Assembly: GCF_036013645.1 (NCBI RefSeq)
Contig: NZ_CP107869.1
Span: 310,001 to 374,000 of the forward strand
Direction of reading: 5' to 3'
Length of the DNA stretch: 64,000 bases
Source of the DNA: Streptomyces sp. NBC_00490
GTDB lineage: Bacteria; Actinomycetota; Actinomycetes; Streptomycetales; Streptomycetaceae
Part shown: positions 27,549-64,000 of the stretch, in pieces
How the letters are laid out: the number at the start of each line of letters is the position of its first letter
Numbering within the stretch: the stretch's first letter is position 1
Program-made: the position numbers and the translations under genes
Notes under the pieces: generated by a model
Told to the model about the DNA's origin: nothing
What the model saw: the letters and a program-made list of their open reading frames with translations, nothing else
The model's database searches: none

Positions 27549-30500
27549 TCAGCCGGCTTCGCCGAGTTCCTGGTCGATCAGCGCGAACATCTCGTCGTCC
27601 GAGGCGTCTTCGAGGGTTTCCCGGCCGAGGAGCGCCTCCTCGCCGTCCGGTTCACCGCTCCACTTCCACAGGAGCGCCTCCAGGCGCCGGGTGATCCTGT
27701 CGCGGGTCGCGTCGTCCGGGGTCAGGCCGGACAGGTCCGCGTCGAGCCGGTCCAGTTCGGCGAGGACCGGGGTCGCGGACTCCTCCCCGGCCCCCGGAGC
27801 GATCTCGTCCAGCAGGAACCGCACCAGGGCCGTGGGGTTCGGGTAGGTGAAGACCAGCGTGGGCGGCAGCCGCAGGCCGGTCGCGGCGCCGAGCCGGTTG
27901 CGCAGCTCGACGGCGGTCAGGGAGTCGAAGCCGAGCTCCTTGAACGCCCGGTCGGCCTCCACGTCGTCCACGGTGGCGTGCCGCAGGACCGCCGCGACCT
28001 CGGTGCGCACCAGGTCGAGCAGGATCCTGCGCCGCTCGGCCTCGGGCGCCGCGGCCAGCTCGCGGGCGAGTCCGGTGTCCGTCCCCGCGGCCGGTCCCGA
28101 GGCGGCCGCGCGCCGGGCGGGAACGCGCACCAGGCGCCGCAGGGGCGCGGGGAGCGTCCCCGCGGCCGCCGCGGCGCCGAGTGCGGGGAGGTCGAGCCGT
28201 ACCGGTACGGCGAGGGTGGCGCCGTCCGCCAGGGCCGCGTCCAGCAGCGCCAGCCCCTCTGACGGGGAGAACGGCAGCACTCCCCCGCCGGCCGCCGTGC
28301 CGCCTTCGTCCTCGTTCCTCTCCGTGGTCCAGGGGCCCCAGGCCAGGGAGACGGCGGGCAGGCCGAGGGCGCGCCGGTGCCCGGCGAGGGCGTCGAGGAA
28401 GGCGCTCGCGGCGGCGAGGTTGGCCTGTCCCGCGTTGCCGAGCGTGCCGGCGGCCGAGGCGAACAGGACGAACGCCGACAGCTCGCGGTCACGCGTCAGT
28501 TCGTGGAGGTTGAGCGCGGCGTCGGCCTTCGGCCGCAGCACGCGTTCCAGCTGCGGGGCGGTCAGGGACGTGGTGAGGGCGTCGTCCAGCACTCCGGCCG
28601 CATGCACGACCGCGGTCAGCGGGCGGCTCGCGGGCACGGAGCCGAGGACGGCCGCCAGGGCGTCGCGGTCGGCGGCGTCGCAGGCCACGACGTCCACCGT
28701 CTCCGCACCCAACTCGCACAGTTCGTCGCGGAGTCCGGCAGCGCCGGGGGCGTCCGGGCCGCGACGGCCGACCAGCAGCAGGTGCCGCGCCCCGTGGGCG
28801 GCCACGAGGTGGCGGGCGACCAGCGCACCGGACGTGCCGGTGCCGCCGGTGACGAGGACCGTGCCGGAACCGGGGAACGGCGCCGCGGCGCTCTCCACCG
28901 GTTCTCCCGCGCGGACCAGGCGCGGCACCAGTACGGTGCCGTTGCGGACGGCCAGTTGGCTCTCGCCCGCCTCCAGCGCGGCGGCTGCCGCGTCCGCGAG
29001 CGCCGTGCGGGACTTCTCGTGCCCGTCGACGTCCGCGAGGAGGAACCCGCCGGCCGGGTACTCGGCCTGCGCGGACCTGACCAGGCCCCACAGCGGCGCG
29101 TTGACGAGGTCGGTGACCCGGTCGCCGGGTGCGGCGGCTACCGCGTCGCCGGTCACCAGCACCAGCGGGACGGCTTCGGAACGCTCGTCGGCGAGCCACT
29201 TCTGCACCAGGCCCAGCGCGGCCGCGGCCGCTTCGTGCACCCGCGGGGCGAGCGCGGCGCCGGGGGCGCCTTCCGGGTGGGGTGCGAACGAGGCGAGGGC
29301 GAGGGACGGTTCGGCGTCCTGCTCCCCGCCCGCGCCGATGCCCAGCTCGTCCGGGCCCACGACGGTCCAGCCGCCGGCGGGGGCGACCGCCGGGAGCGGC
29401 CGGTCGAACGGTGTCCACTCCAGCCGGAACAGCGCGTCCCGGAGCGGTCGCGCGGCACCGGTCACCTCTTCGGGGGCGTGCTCGCGCAGCCGCACCTCGC
29501 CGACCGAGGCCACCGGGGCGCCGGTCGCGTCGGCGAGGAGCAGCGACACGGCGCCGGGTCCCGCGGGCCGGATCCGCACGCGCAGCACGGTGGCGCCCAC
29601 GGCGTGGAGGACCAGGCCGTGCCATTCGGCCGGCAGTCGCACCGCCGCGTCGTCGGCGCCGTCCAGGTGGTCGAGCAGGGCGGGGTGCAGGGCCGCGTCC
29701 AGGAGGGCCGGGTGCAGGCCGAACGCGCCCGCGTCCCGGGCCTGTTCATCCGGCAGCGCGACCTCGGCGAAAAGGTCCTCACCGCGCCGCCACACGGCCC
29801 GCAGCCCCCGGAACGCGGGACCGTACCCGTACCCGATGGACTCCAGCCGCTCGTACGCCTCACCGGTCCCCACGGGCACGGCTCCCTCGGGTGGCCACAC
29901 ACCGGAGCGTTCCTCGGCGGGGGGCGCGGACGGAGTGGGGGACGTGGAGGTGTCCACGGTGCCTCTGGCGTGCCGGGTCCACGGGGTGTCCGGCAGCGCG
30001 TCGCCGGGTCGCGCGTACAGGGCCAGTTCGCGCCGGCCGTCGGCCTCAGGAGCGCCGAGGGACAGCTGGATCTGCATGCCGCCCTTCTCGGACAGCGGCA
30101 GCGGCGCCTCCACGACCAGCGTCTCCACCCGGTCGGCACCGGCCTGCGCGGCCGCGGCCAGCGCCAGTTCGACGACGGTGGCGCCACTGACGAGCGCCGT
30201 GCCGTGGACGACGTGGTCGGCCATCCAGGGCTGGGCCCGGCGGGAAAGCAGTCCGGTGAGCAACATCCGCTCGTCGTCGGCCACTTGGACCGTCGCGCCC
30301 AGCAGCGGATGGCCCGCGTCGGCGAGCCCGAGCCCGGCCGGATCGGTGACGGACGCGGCGCCGCCGTCCAGCCAGTAGCGCCTGCGCTGGAAGGCGTAGG
30401 TGGGCAGGTCGAGCAGCGGCTCGGTGTCGCCCGTACCGGCGAAGAGGGCGTGCCAGTCGACGGTGAGACCACGGACGTAGCCCTCGGCGAGGGAGGTCAG

Positions 30501-33167
30501 GAACCGCTCGGGTCCGCCTTCGTCACGGCGCAGGGTCCCCAGGGCGACCGCGGTCTGGGCGTCCGTGTGGTCCTCGAAGGTCTCCTGCATCCCGACGGTG
30601 AGGACGGGGTGGGGGCTGCACTCCACGAAGTAGCCGAAGCCGTCCGTCAGAAGCTGCCGCACGGTCGCGTCGAACCGCACCTCCTGACGCAGGTTCGTCA
30701 CCCAGTACGTGGCATCCAGACCGCTGGTGTCGATCACCGCACCGGTCACCGTCGAGTAGAACGGCACCTCAGCGGGACCGGGCTCGATGCCCTGGAGAGC
30801 CTCGACAACCTGATCCCGGATCGACTCCACCTGGGCCGAGTGCGACGCGTAGTCCACGGCGATACGACGCGCCCGGACCCCCTCCGTCTCACATGCACCT
30901 ATCAGCTCGTCCAGAGCGCCCGGCTCGCCCGAAACGACGGTGGACGAAGGGCCGTTGACGGACGCGATCGATATTCGCTCACCCCACGCGGCGATCAACT
31001 CCCGCACCCTGTCCGCACCTGCCGCGACCGACACCATCCCGCCGTTACCGGACAGACTCTCCGCGATGGCCTGCGCCCGCAGCACCACGACCCGGGCGCC
31101 GTCCTGCACCGACAACCCGCCGGACACGACGGCGGCGGCAATCTCACCTTGCGAGTGACCGATCACCGCACCCGGCTCCACACCGACCGAACGCCACACC
31201 GCCGCAAGCGACACCATCACCGCCCACAACGACGCCTGCACCACCACCACATCGTCCAGCGACGCAGCTGACGGCAAGCCCCTGACGACATCCGTCACCG
31301 ACCAGTCCACCAACGACGACAGCGCAGCGTCACACTCCGCAAGCCGCTCCCGGAACACCGGCGAGGACTCCCACAACCCCGCCCCCATCCCCACCCACTG
31401 CGACCCCTGACCCGGGAACACGAACACCACCCGGCCGGCCAGTTCTCTGTCGGTGCCGTCGGTCAGTGCGACGCCGTGGACGACGCTCGCCTCCGAGTGC
31501 CCGGCCGAGACGGCGGCCAGGGCGGTGAGGGCCCGGTCGCGGTCGGCGGCGAGGACCACGGCGCGCTGGTCGAGTGCGGCTCGGGCGGTGGCCAGGGTGC
31601 GGCCGATGCCGTCGAGGGGGGCTTCGGGGTGTGCGGTCAGGTAGGCGGTGAGGCGTTCCGCCTGGGCGCGCAGGGCGGGTGCCGAGCGTGCCGAGAGCGG
31701 CCACGGCACGGCTGTCGCGGTGAGTCCGGACGGTGTCCCGGGGGTGGGCGCGGGCTCGGTGCCGTCGGGGTGGGTGACCGGGGCCTGTTCCAGGATGACG
31801 TGGGTGTTGGTGCCGCTGATGCCGAACGCGGACACGCCGGCCCGGCGCGGGCGGTCGCCGGTGTCGGGCCACGGCCGGCGCTCGGTGAGCAGGCGGACGG
31901 TGCCGGGCGACCAGTCGACGTGGGGGGTGGGCTCGTCGGCGTGCAGAGTCCTGGGCAGCACGCCGTGCCGCATGGCCTGCACCATCTTGATGACGCCCGC
32001 GACTCCGGCCGCGGCCGAGGTGTGGCCGATGTTGGACTTGACGGAGCCCAGCCACAACGGCCGGTCCTGGGGGCGGCGTTCGCCGTAGGTGGCCAGGAGG
32101 GCGTGGGCCTCGATGGGGTCGCCGAGGGGGGTGCCGGTGCCGTGCGCCTCGACCGCGTCCACCTCGTCGGGGGACACCCGGGCGTTGCGCAGGGCGGCGC
32201 GGATGACGCGTTCCTGGGAGGGGCCGTTGGGGGCGGTGAGGCCGTTGCTGGCGCCGTCCTGGTTGACCGCCGAGCCCCGGACCACTGCGAGGACGCGGTG
32301 GCCGTTGCGGCGGGCGTCGCTCAGCCGTTCCACGAGCAGCAGGCCGAGTCCTTCGGCGGGGCCGAAGCCGTCGGCGGAGGCGGAGAAGGCGCGGCACCGG
32401 CCGTCGGGTGACAGCGCGCGCTGCCGGCTGAACTCGGCGTACCCCACGGCCGTGGACATCACGGTGACGCCGCCGGCGACGGCCAGGGAGCACTCTCCCG
32501 AGCGCAGCGCCTGGGCGGCCAGGTGCAGGGCGACCAGTGAGGAGGAGCAGGCCGCGTCCACGGTGACGGCGGGCCCTTCGAGGCCGAAGCTGTAGGCGAT
32601 GCGGCCGGACATGACGCTGGCGAAGTTGCCGGTGGCGTAGTAGCCCTCGACGGACTCGGGGATCTTCGGCAGTTCCCAGCCGTAGTCCATCGAGCTGAAG
32701 CCGATGAAGGTGCCGGTGGGGCTGCCCTTGAGCGACGCGGGGTCGATGCCGGAGCGCTCGAACAGCTCCCAGGAGCCTTCCAGCAGCAGCCGCTGCTGGG
32801 GGTCCATGGCCAGGGCCTCCCGGGGGGAGATCCCGAAGAACCCGGCGTCGAAGTCGGTGACGCCGTCGAGGAAGCCGCCGCCGCGGACGTAGTTCTTGCC
32901 GCTGCGGGTGGGGTCGGGGTCGTACAGGCCCTCGACGTCCCAGCCCCGGTCGGTGGGGAAGCCGGTGACGGCGTCACCGCCGCGGGCGACGAGGTCCCAC
33001 AGTCCCTCGGGGGAGCCGGCCCCGCCCGGGTAGCGGCAGGCCATGCCGACGATGGCGACGGGCTCGTTGGGCGCCGCCTCGGCCTCGCGCAGGCGGCGCT
33101 GCGTCTGGCGGAGGTCGCCCGTCACCCGCTTCAGGTACGCGAGCAGTTTCTCTTCGTTCTCTGCCAT
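27549..33167 (-). CDS. PKS-C: module 6, KS-AT(methylmalonyl)-DH(degenerate)-KR(inactive)-ACP
   Basis: 1872 residues from ATG at 33167 (docking helix [19 protein letters not shown]); the open frame runs further upstream but only as a shadow of PKS-B. KS has DAACSSS, with Cys intact. AT has GHSQGE (Ser about 672) and YASH (about 773), so methylmalonyl-CoA. DH His is at about 985, but the motif proline is Ser (about 994). KR has LDD, yet the catalytic Tyr is Leu (about 1584) and the Asn four residues later is Ser (1588), in [11 protein letters not shown]; the cofactor loop reads TGGTGTSG. The KR should be dead, leaving a C11 ketone with nothing for DH to act on. ACP Ser is at about 1749. Tail [18 protein letters not shown] is the docking end. 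Confidence 0.95.
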   Translation of the reverse strand: MAENEEKLLAYLKRVTGDLRQTQRRLREAEAAPNEPVAIVGMACRYPGGAGSPEGLWDLVARGGDAVTGFPTDRGWDVEGLYDPDPTRSGKNYVRGGGFLDGVTDFDAGFFGISPREALAMDPQQRLLLEGSWELFERSGIDPASLKGSPTGTFIGFSSMDYGWELPKIPESVEGYYATGNFASVMSGRIAYSFGLEGPAVTVDAACSSSLVALHLAAQALRSGECSLAVAGGVTVMSTAVGYAEFSRQRALSPDGRCRAFSASADGFGPAEGLGLLLVERLSDARRNGHRVLAVVRGSAVNQDGASNGLTAPNGPSQERVIRAALRNARVSPDEVDAVEAHGTGTPLGDPIEAHALLATYGERRPQDRPLWLGSVKSNIGHTSAAAGVAGVIKMVQAMRHGVLPRTLHADEPTPHVDWSPGTVRLLTERRPWPDTGDRPRRAGVSAFGISGTNTHVILEQAPVTHPDGTEPAPTPGTPSGLTATAVPWPLSARSAPALRAQAERLTAYLTAHPEAPLDGIGRTLATARAALDQRAVVLAADRDRALTALAAVSAGHSEASVVHGVALTDGTDRELAGRVVFVFPGQGSQWVGMGAGLWESSPVFRERLAECDAALSSLVDWSVTDVVRGLPSAASLDDVVVVQASLWAVMVSLAAVWRSVGVEPGAVIGHSQGEIAAAVVSGGLSVQDGARVVVLRAQAIAESLSGNGGMVSVAAGADRVRELIAAWGERISIASVNGPSSTVVSGEPGALDELIGACETEGVRARRIAVDYASHSAQVESIRDQVVEALQGIEPGPAEVPFYSTVTGAVIDTSGLDATYWVTNLRQEVRFDATVRQLLTDGFGYFVECSPHPVLTVGMQETFEDHTDAQTAVALGTLRRDEGGPERFLTSLAEGYVRGLTVDWHALFAGTGDTEPLLDLPTYAFQRRRYWLDGGAASVTDPAGLGLADAGHPLLGATVQVADDERMLLTGLLSRRAQPWMADHVVHGTALVSGATVVELALAAAAQAGADRVETLVVEAPLPLSEKGGMQIQLSLGAPEADGRRELALYARPGDALPDTPWTRHARGTVDTSTSPTPSAPPAEERSGVWPPEGAVPVGTGEAYERLESIGYGYGPAFRGLRAVWRRGEDLFAEVALPDEQARDAGAFGLHPALLDAALHPALLDHLDGADDAAVRLPAEWHGLVLHAVGATVLRVRIRPAGPGAVSLLLADATGAPVASVGEVRLREHAPEEVTGAARPLRDALFRLEWTPFDRPLPAVAPAGGWTVVGPDELGIGAGGEQDAEPSLALASFAPHPEGAPGAALAPRVHEAAAAALGLVQKWLADERSEAVPLVLVTGDAVAAAPGDRVTDLVNAPLWGLVRSAQAEYPAGGFLLADVDGHEKSRTALADAAAAALEAGESQLAVRNGTVLVPRLVRAGEPVESAAAPFPGSGTVLVTGGTGTSGALVARHLVAAHGARHLLLVGRRGPDAPGAAGLRDELCELGAETVDVVACDAADRDALAAVLGSVPASRPLTAVVHAAGVLDDALTTSLTAPQLERVLRPKADAALNLHELTRDRELSAFVLFASAAGTLGNAGQANLAAASAFLDALAGHRRALGLPAVSLAWGPWTTERNEDEGGTAAGGGVLPFSPSEGLALLDAALADGATLAVPVRLDLPALGAAAAAGTLPAPLRRLVRVPARRAAASGPAAGTDTGLARELAAAPEAERRRILLDLVRTEVAAVLRHATVDDVEADRAFKELGFDSLTAVELRNRLGAATGLRLPPTLVFTYPNPTALVRFLLDEIAPGAGEESATPVLAELDRLDADLSGLTPDDATRDRITRRLEALLWKWSGEPDGEEALLGRETLEDASDDEMFALIDQELGEAG

Positions 33168-33220
33168 TGCCTCTGGTCCCCCAGTCGCGCGTCGAGTGCG
33201 TGCCGTGCCCGGGCTGCGGG

Positions 33221-50217
<16,997 letters not shown>

Positions 50218-50227
50218 CTGACGCGGT

Positions 50228-50234
50228 CCTCCTT
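50228..50234 (-). promoter_or_regulatory. Shine-Dalgarno AAGGAGG that decides the PKS-B start
   Basis: AAGGAGG lies about 10 bases before ATG 50217. The frame stays open further upstream, but that part is not docking-helix sequence and would overlap the end of PKS-A. The site supports the shorter start. Confidence 0.75.
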
Positions 50235-50293
50235 CGAGCTTTCGGGAATTCCGGAAAGGCGCGAACGGCTCGTCCGCGGCGGGATCTGACCGT

Positions 50294-64000
<13,707 letters not shown>

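Overview
The window is a high-GC actinomycete sequence, most likely Streptomyces. The evidence is strongly G/C-ending codons, modular type I polyketide synthases (PKS) with actinobacterial docking ends, and a crotonyl-CoA carboxylase/reductase. Every gene I can support lies on the minus strand, so transcription runs from position 64000 towards 1. I saw no tRNA, rRNA, CRISPR array, insertion sequence or phage gene.

Layout in transcription order. Seven PKS genes, called PKS-A to PKS-G here, fill 64000 to 5823. PKS-A (50294-64000, 5' end outside the window) carries an AT-ACP that looks like the end of a loading module, then modules 1 and 2. PKS-B (33221-50217, interrupted by a one-base frameshift near 36567) carries modules 3-5. 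PKS-C, -D, -E and -F carry modules 6, 7, 8 and 9. PKS-G carries module 10 and a C-terminal thioesterase. A type II thioesterase (4895-5677) and a FAD epoxidase of the MonCI/Lsd18 type (3426-4844) follow on the same strand. Next come a MarR/GbsR-like regulator and a DHA2-type MFS exporter in a translationally coupled pair (1209-3301), preceded by operator-like palindromes. A partial ccr gene (1-947) lies beyond a strong hairpin.

How the genes may work together. The AT motifs predict methylmalonyl-CoA for the loading AT and modules 2, 3, 4, 6, 7, 8 and 9, ethylmalonyl-CoA (VASH-type AT) for modules 1 and 5, and malonyl-CoA for module 10. The reductive domains predict trisubstituted alkenes from modules 1 and 3, fully reduced units from modules 2 and 4, a ketone from module 6 (dead KR), hydroxyls from modules 5 and 7 and probably 8, and a beta-keto acid end from module 10. 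With a propionyl starter this gives a 23-carbon backbone with 34 carbons in total. It has ethyl groups at C12 and C20, alkenes at C16 and C20 for epoxidation, a C13 hydroxyl placed to start a double 5-exo cyclisation into two tetrahydrofurans, a C9-hydroxy/C11-ketone, and a C3 ketone able to close a hemiketal with O7. That is the architecture I recall for the lysocellin/ferensimycin polyether ionophores. The chain logic is read from the sequence. The product name is inference from memory and was not looked up.

The PKS genes are strongly mosaic. Several 0.4-1.2 kb blocks are nearly identical between distant modules, among them the two ethylmalonyl AT regions, the AT region of the loading module and module 7, and blocks shared between modules 1-2 and 3-4. 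The PKS-B frameshift lies inside one such block, so real mutation and assembly or base-call error must be kept apart. Missing from the window are an epoxide hydrolase/cyclase, a pathway activator and the start of PKS-A.
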